A stretch of DNA of 5,633 nt from Candidatus Zixiibacteriota bacterium (GCA_026397575.1 JAPLUP010000442.1:1-5633), one strand, 5' to 3'; shown: positions 1-5,633, numbered from the stretch's first letter. Notes: generated from the sequence alone by a model not told the origin. Made by a program: numbers and translations.

Positions 1-81
1 CGATGTCGCATCCCTTGCCAAGGCCACCAACGGTTGCGCTCGCAGCCTGCAAAAAAACCACTCACTTCTTCGCGCCTTCAT
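1..81 (-). CDS. possible 5' end of an unrecognised ORF running off the left edge
   Basis: On the minus strand an ATG at 81-79 follows a purine-rich Shine-Dalgarno (AGAGGGGAG, about 97-89) at a normal distance, and 27 codons stay open to the window edge. The peptide starts MKARRSEWFFCRLRAQPL. I recognise no domain, and it has neither a clear signal peptide nor a clear membrane segment. The good ribosome site is the main argument for a gene. Against it, the stretch is very short and the opposite strand is also open over the same bases (2-112). It would lie downstream of, and in the same direction as, the truncated hydrolase fragment. Treat it as a weak candidate only. Confidence 0.2.
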   Translation of the reverse strand, partial: MKARRSEWFFCRLRAQPLVALARDATS

Positions 82-123
82 CCAACACTCCCCTCTTTCT
101 TTATGCCCCTAATAGGACATTAC

Positions 124-366
124 TTATGCATGAATCAATAGCTTATCGGCGCGCATCTTGGCGTATGGTCCGAGCCCCATCCATTCATGCACGACGAGCA
201 CGCCGGGACGCGGACCGGCAATAGCGTCGTCATAGGCCAGATAGCCATCGCAAGTAACATCGCCATCTTTGTACTCGATCAACTGTGTCTTCAATGCTCC
301 CTCCGCTACGGCGGCGATTAGGAGTACTACGCCCAACGCCATCAGTGTTCTGCAATAACTGTTCAT
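124..366 (-). pseudogene. truncated dienelactone hydrolase family protein (N-terminal remnant)
   Basis: The chosen start is the ATG at 366-364, preceded by GAGGAG (375-370). The upstream ATG at 408 has no ribosome site and would bury the signal peptide. The 80-aa product begins with a type I signal peptide (MNSYCRTLMALGVVLLIAAV, likely cut near AEGA), so the parent protein was probably exported. It then runs through the N-terminal part of the dienelactone hydrolase alpha/beta-hydrolase fold: EYKDGDVTCDGYLAYDD, then PGVLVVHEWMGLGPYAKMRADKL. The HEWxGL segment carries the Glu that pairs with the catalytic Cys in this family. After KMRADKL the family similarity ends and the frame closes within four codons. 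Full-length members have roughly 230-280 residues, so the Cys, Asp and His of the catalytic triad are absent. I see no continuation in any minus-strand frame down to base 1. This makes it a deletion or rearrangement remnant with no expected enzyme activity. The family call is firm; the cause of truncation is unknown. Confidence 0.7.
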
Positions 367-510
367 AATCTCCTCATGCTTTCCCACGTTATCTGGCGAT
401 GACAGCATCGCAATATTACGTCTATAATTACGCGCCGAAACGGCTACGTGATAGGATCATGTTGCGTTGGGGTCAGGACTCCCAAGAATCGCAATGATCG
501 TTCACTTTGA

Positions 511-523
511 GACGATAATCGTC
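511..523. promoter_or_regulatory. palindrome GACGATAATCGTC, possible regulator site
   Basis: This is a perfect 6+1+6 palindrome about 50 bases upstream of the -35 of the porin promoter, a position where an activator could bind. It lies in the ~300-base region (367-675) between the divergent hydrolase remnant and the porin, which otherwise contains no supported gene. Palindromes of this size arise by chance fairly often, and no known regulator is assigned. Confidence 0.25.
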
Positions 524-572
524 GGCGGAAATCAGGTTTCGTTCCAATGTGAACTTCGCGAGTGATGATTAT

Positions 573-601
573 TTGACCAGCGGCGCCATTCTTGATAATA
601 C
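573..601 (+). promoter_or_regulatory. sigma70-type promoter of the porin gene
   Basis: The -35 element TTGACC (573-578) is separated by exactly 17 bases from the -10 element TAATAC (596-601). Each hexamer differs from consensus by one or two bases and the spacing is optimal. Transcription would begin near 608, giving a 5' leader of about 68 bases before the porin ATG at 676. A start there also excludes the TTG at 592 as the porin's initiation codon. Confidence 0.6.
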
Positions 602-611
602 CGAATAAAGA

Positions 612-628
612 CGGTCACAAATTGACCG
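612..628 (+). promoter_or_regulatory. inverted repeat CGGTCA-N5-TGACCG at the start of the porin leader
   Basis: Perfect 6-base arms are separated by CAAAT. The repeat sits about 4-20 bases downstream of the predicted transcription start, where a bound repressor would block the polymerase. As RNA it would instead form a small 5'-end hairpin that could protect the transcript. The sequence alone cannot decide between operator, RNA hairpin and chance. Confidence 0.35.
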
Positions 629-675
629 AAAACCCAGAGAGGAATATCAATCTTGGAATAATAGGAGGGAATCGC

Positions 676-2145
676 ATGCAAGGATACCTGGCTAACATCG
701 TCATTGTTGTCCTGCTGGTCTTGACACTGACAGGCACGGCGATCGCGCAGGATTTCCAGCAGCTCCTGGGGGCTGTCGACCGAGTGGAGTCCAATTTGAA
801 AGCCTTAATCGACAAGGAGGCTAGCGCACGCTCGGCAGATATCGCCAAACTTCGCAAGGAACTCACCGGACAGACAGTCGGCGCACCCGCGGACAGCAAT
901 CCCGTGTTCGGGCAATTTAGGCGCGAGCTTGATTCGTTGCGCGCCGAGGTAAGTATGCTGTCCGCCTCGCGGCAGCAACTGGCCTCAGCCGATCCTGAGG
1001 GTGTAACCGTCGCCACGTCAACCGCCGGTGAAATCGCCGAACTGACCGAAGGTCTGACCGCTCTCAATGTCCGTCTGGAGTCCTATGTAAATTCCAACTT
1101 GACTCCGCCGGAAGCGGAATTGGCCAAGACCGAGAACGTCTCCGATCAGAGCGCGTTATCCGGCATCAAGTTGTCCGGTTTTGTAAATGCCAGCGCCATC
1201 GATGACCGAAACACTGATCGCAGCACTTTCGGCCTGGACGAGACGGAATTAGATATTGAACACGGCTTCTCCGATAAGGCAACGGTGCGCGCCGACATCG
1301 AGTTTGTCAACGACGGGGCCGGCGGTCTCAGCATGGATCTGGAGCAAGGATATTTGTCCTACAGTCCAGGCTTCGCCCAGAGATGGACGTTTAGTTTCGG
1401 CAAGTTCAATGCACCCATGGGAGTTGAATCCTGCGACGCGCCGGGTCGTTACCAGCATTCCTATGCAGCCATATCATCTTATGCTCTGCCCGCCAACTTG
1501 ACTGGGGCAAGCTTATCGACGCAGTTTTCGCCTGCGATTGATGCCATCGTGTATCTGGTCAACGGTTGGGATGTAAACTCCGACAACAATTCCGGCAAGA
1601 CCTGGGGCACGCGTTGGGGATTTACGCCGATTGCCGACCTTAATTTCGGACTCTCCGCAGTCACAGGTCCCGAACAGGCTGATCGCACCGACAGTCGTCG
1701 TAGCGTCTTCGATCTTGATCTGACCTACCAGATCACGCCGACTTTCCTGTTTGGCGGTGAGGTCAACTACGGAATGGAGTCTAAGGTTCTAACGAATGGT
1801 GAGGACGCCAAATGGTTTGGATTCCTACTCATGAGCAATATCGGACTTAGCGGAAACATCAACCTGACGATGCGGGCAGACTATTTGAAGGATAACAACG
1901 GACATCACACGGGGTATTCACAAGACCTCAAGGCCTTCACAATTGCGCCGAGACTAAAAATTGTGGATGGTCTCGAAGGACTTGTCGAGATGAAATACGA
2001 GTTCTCCAACCACGAAGTCTTTTACACGACCTCCGGTGCGCCGAAACCCACCGGGCGACTTGGACCCGTGGCGGCTCCCATGGTAACCGGAGTCCAGAAA
2101 GACAATCGGCTGTCGCTGGCAGCCGAAATGACATACAGCTTTTGA
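676..2145 (+). CDS. outer-membrane beta-barrel porin-like protein with N-terminal coiled coil
   Basis: This encodes a predicted outer-membrane channel of 489 aa. The ATG at 676 is preceded by GGAGGG (664-669). A longer reading from TTG at 592 lacks a ribosome site and begins inside the promoter. Residues 1-24 form a signal peptide (hydrophobic core LANIVIVVLLVLTLTG, cleavage after AIA before QDF). Residues ~27-150 are polar and heptad-like (VDRVESNLKALIDKE, RRELDSLRAEVSML, LTEGLTALNVRLESYVN), suggesting a periplasmic coiled-coil spacer. From about residue 160 the sequence alternates polar and hydrophobic residues with aromatic girdles and ends in TYSF with the terminal Phe recognised by the BAM complex. 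The segment FSFGKFNAPMGVES, with following NG/W motifs, resembles the putative beta-barrel porin-2 (OmpL-like, bbp2) family. The substrate cannot be inferred. It appears to be transcribed alone from its own promoter. A single Cys (in VESCDAPG) is unusual for a barrel. The barrel assignment is secure; the exact family is less so. Confidence 0.88.
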   Translation: MQGYLANIVIVVLLVLTLTGTAIAQDFQQLLGAVDRVESNLKALIDKEASARSADIAKLRKELTGQTVGAPADSNPVFGQFRRELDSLRAEVSMLSASRQQLASADPEGVTVATSTAGEIAELTEGLTALNVRLESYVNSNLTPPEAELAKTENVSDQSALSGIKLSGFVNASAIDDRNTDRSTFGLDETELDIEHGFSDKATVRADIEFVNDGAGGLSMDLEQGYLSYSPGFAQRWTFSFGKFNAPMGVESCDAPGRYQHSYAAISSYALPANLTGASLSTQFSPAIDAIVYLVNGWDVNSDNNSGKTWGTRWGFTPIADLNFGLSAVTGPEQADRTDSRRSVFDLDLTYQITPTFLFGGEVNYGMESKVLTNGEDAKWFGFLLMSNIGLSGNINLTMRADYLKDNNGHHTGYSQDLKAFTIAPRLKIVDGLEGLVEMKYEFSNHEVFYTTSGAPKPTGRLGPVAAPMVTGVQKDNRLSLAAEMTYSF

Positions 2146-2196
2146 GAGGGTTTCGGACAACAAACCGGTCCAACTAAAGTCAAGGGGAAGGTAATC

Positions 2197-2229
2197 GTGA
2201 AACTGAATTTTATATCGCTAAAGAATTGA
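2197..2229 (+). other. ten-codon mini-ORF with ribosome site; leader peptide or chemoreceptor-start remnant
   Basis: A GTG codon follows the purine-rich tract AAGGGGAAGG (2183-2192) and encodes VKLNFISLKN before TGA. The opening KL resembles the starts of chemoreceptors, including the intact one downstream ([11 protein letters not shown]) and the decayed copy at 2261. It may therefore be an older ghost of a third receptor start. It could equally be a short leader peptide or chance. Beyond KL there is no alignable similarity. Confidence 0.2.
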
Positions 2230-2232
2230 GTC

Positions 2233-2314
2233 AAAGAACACACAACGGGAGGAGCGTTAAGCGAAACTAGTAGTCTGAACCAAGTTGATCGGGGCTTTCA
2301 TAGTCGTAGCCCTG
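2233..2314 (+). pseudogene. decayed 5' end of a second methyl-accepting chemotaxis protein gene
   Basis: This segment aligns without gaps to the leader and start of the intact receptor gene, offset by 144 bases (2233-2314 against 2377-2458). Within it, 2277-2295 is identical to 2421-2439 (GAACCAAGTTGATCGGGGC). Over the 18 codons from 2261 about 39 of 54 bases match. Translated, it reads AKLVV-stop-TKLIGAFIVVAL, against [18 protein letters not shown] in the intact protein. The start codon is GCG instead of ATG, and codon 6 is TGA instead of GGA. Differences in the last eight codons are mostly synonymous or conservative (Ala, Phe, Val, Leu codons changed at third or wobble positions). That is expected if this was once a separate working paralogue rather than a recent copying error. 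Homology stops at 2314. The rest of that gene is missing, presumably lost by deletion between tandem paralogues. Confidence 0.72.
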
Positions 2315-2404
2315 AGGGAGAAGTTAAAGGATAGCGATTCTTGACACGGAAAGATGGCAGTTCGCAACGAGGAATTACAAAACACATCAGAAAGGGAGTG
2401 TTAA

Positions 2405-4162
2405 ATGAAACTAATGATAGGAACCAAGTTGATCGGGGCGTTTATGATTGTGGCTTTGATCTGCGGCATTGTCGGATTTGTGGGATACTCCGGCATGAAT
2501 CAAGCGATGACGCAAATGGACATACTCAAAGATGATTGCCTGCCCTCCACGAGGTGTCTACTGACCATCGACGGGGCAGCCGAAGGGATCGACGGCGCCA
2601 TTGGTACGATAATGAATCCTGAGCTTAGTGCCGCTGATGTCCAGGCTCTTCAAGAAAAGCTCACTGATCTCCGCGAGAGATACCAGACGGCCTGGAAGAA
2701 CTATGAATCTCTACCTCAGTCTACTGAAGATAAGGCGGCTTGGGACAAGTTCGTGTCGGCATGGGAGCAATGGCTCGCCGACAACAATGCCACGATGCAA
2801 CTGCTCAATTCTCGCGGCAGTAGTCTCGTCAAGGGTACTAACGCTTTGCACGACGCCTGGGTGAAGGCCGACAAAGACGGCGACATCGCGATGGAGCATC
2901 TTGACAAATTGCAGGAGATAAACAATAGCGCTGCTGATGAAGCCAGCAAGCATGCGGACAGTGTGATCTCGGGTATGACAACTACCGTCGTCATTTCGGT
3001 TATTGTGGGTGTGTTGCTGGCAATCGGGCTTGGCTTCGTGATTTCGCGCAGCATTTCGCGACCGGTAACATCGATCTCCAAGATTGCGGACGCAGTGTCG
3101 GTAGGCGATATTGATCACACTATCGACATCAGATCGCAAGACGAGATCGGCATGTTAGCCGAATCCTTCCGGAGACTGATTGAATACATGAAGACCTTGG
3201 CTGGCGCTGCCGAACGGATCGCAGCGAACGACCTGACAGTCACAATCCATGCCAAATCGGAGAAAGATGTTCTCGGCAACGCCTTCAAGACCATGACGAC
3301 CAACCTGACTGCAATGATCCGTCAACTGACCGACAACTCAACGCAGTTGGTCAGCGCGGCCACCGAGATCGCATCCTCCTCGGAGCAGATGGCGCGCGGC
3401 TCACAGGAACAGACCGGCCAGACCTCTCAGGTCTCGAGCGCGGTGGAAGAGATGACGGCAACGATCGTCGAGTCCTCCAAAAACGCCGGTGAAGCAGCCG
3501 GCCAAGCCAAGGAAGCGGCAAATGCCGCCCGTGCGGGTAATCAGGTGGTCACGCAAACGATCGAAGGGATGAACCGCATCGCCCAAGTCGTGCAGGAATC
3601 GGCGAAGACGGTCCAGGAGTTGGCGAAGTCGTCCGACAAAATCGGCGAGATCATCGGCGTGATCGATGACATTGCCGATCAGACCAACCTGCTGGCGCTG
3701 AACGCAGCGATTGAAGCGGCGCGTGCCGGCGAACAGGGACGCGGTTTTGCGGTGGTGGCGGATGAAGTCCGCAAATTAGCGGAACGTACGGGCAAGGCGA
3801 CCAAAGAGATCACCGACATGATCAAAGGTATCCAGAACGATACCAAGGGTGCTGTCGCCGGAATGGAACAGGGTATCAACGAGGTCCAGCAGGGACGTGA
3901 TCTTGCGGATAAGGCGGGTGAGAGCCTGACCGCGATTGCTACCTATTCGCAAAAGGTGATGGACATGATCCAGCAGATTGCCACGGCGGCGGAGGAGCAG
4001 TCGGCGGCCAGCGAGCAGATTGCCCGTAGTGTAGAGGGGATCGCTCGGGTGACGAAAGAGAACGCAACGGGTGTGGAGCAGTCAGCGGCGGCGGCAGAGC
4101 AGTTGAATCGTCAGGCGGAAGGGTTGCAGAAGATGGTTGGTCGCTTCAAGGTGAACGCGTAA
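2405..4162 (+). CDS. methyl-accepting chemotaxis protein (transmembrane chemoreceptor)
   Basis: This encodes a 585-aa inner-membrane receptor that senses a periplasmic or membrane signal and controls the CheA kinase through CheW. The ATG at 2405 follows AAAGGGAG (2391-2398). Membrane helix 1 spans ~8-30. A periplasmic region of ~31-192 is helical and fits a four-helix-bundle sensor, with [13 protein letters not shown] matching the usual start of helix 1. Helix 2 spans ~194-216. A HAMP domain follows at ~214-266 (P of SRP, then [10 protein letters not shown]), and a second HAMP-like unit at ~264-312 ([13 protein letters not shown], then [12 protein letters not shown]). The signalling domain fills the rest. 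Its hairpin tip, [19 protein letters not shown], begins at residue 425 and is essentially canonical. Glu/Gln pairs on the flanking helices (for example [15 protein letters not shown]) are candidate methylation sites. The C-terminus (MVGRFKVNA) lacks the CheR-binding pentapeptide seen in E. coli Tar/Tsr. cheW follows after 16 bases. The ligand is unknown. I could not find a convincing promoter directly upstream. Confidence 0.96.
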   Translation: MKLMIGTKLIGAFMIVALICGIVGFVGYSGMNQAMTQMDILKDDCLPSTRCLLTIDGAAEGIDGAIGTIMNPELSAADVQALQEKLTDLRERYQTAWKNYESLPQSTEDKAAWDKFVSAWEQWLADNNATMQLLNSRGSSLVKGTNALHDAWVKADKDGDIAMEHLDKLQEINNSAADEASKHADSVISGMTTTVVISVIVGVLLAIGLGFVISRSISRPVTSISKIADAVSVGDIDHTIDIRSQDEIGMLAESFRRLIEYMKTLAGAAERIAANDLTVTIHAKSEKDVLGNAFKTMTTNLTAMIRQLTDNSTQLVSAATEIASSSEQMARGSQEQTGQTSQVSSAVEEMTATIVESSKNAGEAAGQAKEAANAARAGNQVVTQTIEGMNRIAQVVQESAKTVQELAKSSDKIGEIIGVIDDIADQTNLLALNAAIEAARAGEQGRGFAVVADEVRKLAERTGKATKEITDMIKGIQNDTKGAVAGMEQGINEVQQGRDLADKAGESLTAIATYSQKVMDMIQQIATAAEEQSAASEQIARSVEGIARVTKENATGVEQSAAAAEQLNRQAEGLQKMVGRFKVNA

Positions 4163-4178
4163 GGCGGAAGGAGCCGAA

Positions 4179-4689
4179 ATGGAAGACAAGCAGAAAACGA
4201 CCGTGTCGGCGAAGCAATCGGAAGAGATCCTTCAACTGGTGAGCTTCAACATCGGCACGGAGGAGTTTGGCATAGATATCCTGAAAGTTCAGGAGATCAA
4301 CCGGATGGTTGACATCACGCGAGTGCCGAGGGCGCCGGACTTTGTGGAAGGGATTATTAATCTGCGAGGCAAGGTGATTCCAATCATCGATATCCGCAAG
4401 CGGTTCAACATGGAACTGGCGCAGCAGGACAAAAACACGCGGATCGTGGTGGTGGATATTGCCGGTCAGGTGATGGGGATCCGGTCAGGTTATGGGGATG
4501 GTGGTTGACAGCGTGAGCGAAGTGCTGCGGATTCCGGCTTCGACCCTCGAACCGACACCGGAAGTGGTGACTTCGATCGACTCGGATTACATCCGCGGGG
4601 TCGCCAAACTGGAAGATCGACTGTTGATCTATCTCGATCTGTCGAAAATACTCTCGGGCGAAGAACGCAAAACGCTCTCCCAGATATAG
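4179..4689 (+). pseudogene. cheW: chemotaxis adaptor CheW, frameshifted by a 19-bp tandem duplication
   Basis: CheW is the small cytoplasmic double-barrel adaptor that couples chemoreceptors to CheA. The ATG at 4179 follows GGAAGGAG (4166-4173), 16 bases after the receptor stop, so the two genes are probably co-transcribed and translated. The first frame (4179-4508, 109 aa) carries LVSFNIGTEEFGIDILKVQE, RVPRAPDFVEGIINLRGKVI and PIIDIRKRF, all typical CheW, then ends in the foreign tail IRSGYGDGG. The second frame (4492-4689, 65 aa) carries the remainder: MVVDSVSEVLRIPASTLEP, IRGVAKLEDRLLIYLDLSKIL. Between them lies a 19-bp duplication (4462-4499). Deleting one copy joins the halves as GQVMGMVVDSVSEV and gives 163 aa, the normal CheW length. 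As written, neither piece should fold into a full CheW. The ATG at 4492 lets the second half be read separately, but its ribosome site is poor. A sequencing or assembly error is a real alternative to a true mutation. Confidence 0.9.
4462..4499 (+). repeat. 19-bp tandem duplication inside cheW
   Basis: The first unit is CCGGTCAGGTGATGGGGAT (4462-4480). The second (4481-4499) directly abuts it and differs at one base: G4472 in the first unit is T4491 in the second. Nineteen is not a multiple of three, so the duplication shifts the frame. In the ancestral frame the differing base changes GTG to GTT, both Val. Confidence 0.95.
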
Positions 4690-4702
4690 AGAGCATCAAA
4701 CG

Positions 4703-4728
4703 CAGGGGCACGGATTTCCGTGCCCCTG
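4703..4728. terminator. hairpin terminator shared by the convergent mcp-cheW and lgt transcripts
   Basis: CAGGGGCACGG (4703-4713) and CCGTGCCCCTG (4718-4728) form a perfect 11-bp, GC-rich stem with the 4-base loop ATTT. It begins 13 bases after the cheW stop and lies 25 bases beyond the lgt stop on the other strand. The tail on the plus strand (TCTCATTTCGG) is only moderately T-rich, as is the minus-strand side. The hairpin is therefore strong but not a textbook intrinsic terminator. Its position between converging genes supports bidirectional termination. Confidence 0.8.
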
Positions 4729-4753
4729 TCTCATTTCGGGAGAACGGGGCGTA

Positions 4754-5563
4754 TCAGCGCACCTTAAGTTCCGGTCGCTTGCGCAATGTCACCCAGAGCG
4801 CGAGGCCGAGTGCAAACAGCCCGATGGCGATCAGATGATTATAAGTGAATGACACGCCGCCGAAATGAATGATCATCTCCGGTTCGTAGTAGCGCACATA
4901 CTCAATCACAAATCGGAAAAAAGCTTCCACCATCAACAGGACCGCGAAAGTTGAACCGTAGAACGCTTTGCGCCTGTCAAAATAATGCAGCGCCGCAAAC
5001 AGCAGGAACCCATATAGCGATGAATAAATCTGTGTCGGATGTAGGCACATGTCGCCGAACTGCGAATAGGGAATCGACCCCTCGGGGAAATGAATGCACC
5101 AGGGAAGATCGGTCGGCACGCCGAAGCAACAGCCGTTCAGGAAACAACCGATCCGGGTAATCCCGATGCCCAAAGCAACTGTCGGCGCGAAGATGTCGAA
5201 GACATGCCAGAGTGATTGCTTCTTTCTTCTGACATAAATGTAGCCACTGATAATCGACAGCACCACGCCACCATACAGATTCATCCCCATGATTCCGAAA
5301 TGCCCGCCGGTGCCGAGAGGATTAACCGCTGACAACGGGTCGGAAGCAAAATCGCTGAGATGGAAAAGTACAAACGCCAAGCGTGCGCCGATCAGTCCGG
5401 CAAAGATCACGACAAACGCGAAATTCATCATGAAATTGACGTTGACGTTCTCCCGCTGCGATCGCTTGATGACATACCATAGTCCGACAAAGAACGATAA
5501 CGCCAGCGTTAAACCGTAGCTTCTCAAAGCCAATGAACCGATATGAAAAATCTCAGGATGCAT
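4754..5563 (-). CDS. lgt: prolipoprotein diacylglyceryl transferase
   Basis: Lgt is the inner-membrane enzyme that moves diacylglyceryl from phosphatidylglycerol to the lipobox Cys of preprolipoproteins, the first step of lipoprotein maturation. The chosen start (ATG 5563-5561) gives 269 aa beginning MHPEIFHIGSLALRSYGL, which matches family N-termini. The in-frame TTG at 5605 lies upstream of the predicted -10. Several hydrophobic helices are visible (for example ~18-32, 46-68, 98-110, 126-136, 182-194, 205-220, 243-260). The signature region reads MNLYGG (95-99), FDIFAPTVALGIGITRIGCFLNGCCFGVPTD (parts between 122 and 152), HPTQIY (175-180) and FRFVIEYVR (216-224). Against E. coli Lgt, Tyr26, Arg143, Gly154, Arg239 and Glu243 have apparent counterparts (Y16, R137, G148, R217, E221). 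The His103 position is Tyr97, and Asn146 and Glu151 correspond to Cys140 and Cys145. I recall RIGCFxxGCC-type signatures in other Lgt proteins, so this is probably an active lineage variant. The ribosome site is weak. Confidence 0.94.
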   Translation of the reverse strand: MHPEIFHIGSLALRSYGLTLALSFFVGLWYVIKRSQRENVNVNFMMNFAFVVIFAGLIGARLAFVLFHLSDFASDPLSAVNPLGTGGHFGIMGMNLYGGVVLSIISGYIYVRRKKQSLWHVFDIFAPTVALGIGITRIGCFLNGCCFGVPTDLPWCIHFPEGSIPYSQFGDMCLHPTQIYSSLYGFLLFAALHYFDRRKAFYGSTFAVLLMVEAFFRFVIEYVRYYEPEMIIHFGGVSFTYNHLIAIGLFALGLALWVTLRKRPELKVR

Positions 5564-5584
5564 ACTTGTTATACTCGGAGGGTG

Positions 5585-5612
5585 AATATATTGTCGCTGC
5601 GACAATGCACAA
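5585..5612 (-). promoter_or_regulatory. candidate lgt promoter
   Basis: On the minus strand TTGTGC (5612-5607) and TATATT (5590-5585) are separated by 16 bases. Transcription would begin near 5578, leaving a leader of only about 15 bases before the lgt ATG. That agrees with the absence of a clear Shine-Dalgarno there. The -35 is imperfect, and the upstream context is cut off by the window edge, so lgt could also be read from a promoter further upstream. Confidence 0.42.
5590..5606. promoter_or_regulatory. 17-nt perfect palindrome, candidate operator in the lgt promoter
   Basis: ATTGTCGCTGCGACAAT is a perfect 8+1+8 inverted repeat. It fills the whole spacer between the proposed -35 and -10 of lgt and touches the first base of the -10. 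A 1-base centre makes a DNA-binding dimer site more likely than an RNA hairpin. A repressor here would occlude the polymerase. The cognate regulator is unknown and no regulator gene lies in the window. Confidence 0.45.
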
Positions 5613-5633
5613 CAGATTTCTCGGTAAGACCTT

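Noticed and set aside
2..112. plus-strand open frame ending at TAA 110-112, possibly the tail of a gene from the left
   Set aside because: No recognisable motif in the ~36 codons; a pyrimidine-rich tail and a competing minus-strand frame make it indistinguishable from chance.
500..554. GTTCAC ... GTGAAC inverted repeat
   Set aside because: Six-base arms about 43 bases apart are expected by chance, and no symmetric context extends them.
592..675. 28-codon N-terminal extension of the porin from TTG at 592
   Set aside because: It starts inside the predicted promoter, has no ribosome site, and would place the signal peptide internally; ATG 676 has GGAGGG upstream.
2146..2200. terminator after the porin
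   Set aside because: Only a weak 5-bp pairing (GGTTT with AAACC) is visible and no T-tract follows.
2341..2366. TTGACA as the -35 of the receptor gene
   Set aside because: The hexamer is perfect, but no hexamer at 16-19 bases downstream resembles a -10; sigma54 and sigma28 spacing also fail here.
2341..2535. 64-codon plus-strand ORF overlapping the receptor start
   Set aside because: It overlaps the receptor in another frame, lacks a ribosome site, and the receptor frame is unambiguous.
4486..4508. programmed ribosomal frameshift in cheW
   Set aside because: There is no slippery heptamer or downstream pseudoknot signal, and the 19-bp duplication fully explains the frame change.
5564..5605. 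14-codon extension of Lgt from TTG at 5605
   Set aside because: It is not typical of the family N-terminus, has no ribosome site, and overlaps the palindrome and -10 element.

Overview
The window looks like a chromosomal segment of a motile, diderm (Gram-negative-type) bacterium of moderate GC content. The evidence is an outer-membrane beta-barrel protein with a signal peptide and terminal Phe, a transmembrane chemoreceptor followed by cheW, and lgt. Nothing pins the lineage down. The Cys-rich form of the Lgt signature and the porin type would fit several environmental diderm phyla or deltaproteobacterial relatives, but that is only an impression. There is no rRNA, tRNA, CRISPR array, IS element or recognisable phage gene.

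Layout from left to right. Bases 1-123 hold no recognised gene, only a weak minus-strand ORF start with a good Shine-Dalgarno that runs off the edge. Next, on the minus strand, is the first ~75 codons of a secreted dienelactone-hydrolase-family gene, which then stops abruptly, so it is a remnant. A ~300-base divergent intergenic region follows. It contains a 13-nt palindrome, a convincing sigma70-type promoter (TTGACC, 17 nt, TAATAC) and a 17-nt inverted repeat just downstream of the predicted transcription start. This promoter drives a 489-aa porin-like protein (signal peptide, periplasmic coiled coil, beta-barrel).

The 259-base gap after the porin is the most informative non-coding stretch. 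It contains the decayed 5' end (leader plus 18 codons) of a second chemoreceptor gene, 144 bases upstream of and homologous to the start of the intact one. The intact 585-aa methyl-accepting chemotaxis protein follows, and 16 bases later comes cheW, so the two look like one operon. cheW is broken: a 19-bp near-perfect tandem duplication shifts the frame, and removing one copy restores an ordinary 163-aa CheW. A strong 11-bp GC-rich hairpin closes the operon and also faces the convergent lgt gene.

lgt (269 aa from its best start) encodes the phosphatidylglycerol:prolipoprotein diacylglyceryl transferase. Its candidate promoter has a perfect 17-nt palindrome filling the space between the -35 and -10 elements.

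I found no clearly novel multi-gene system. The points most worth a second look are the cheW duplication, the ghost chemoreceptor start and the palindrome in the lgt promoter.
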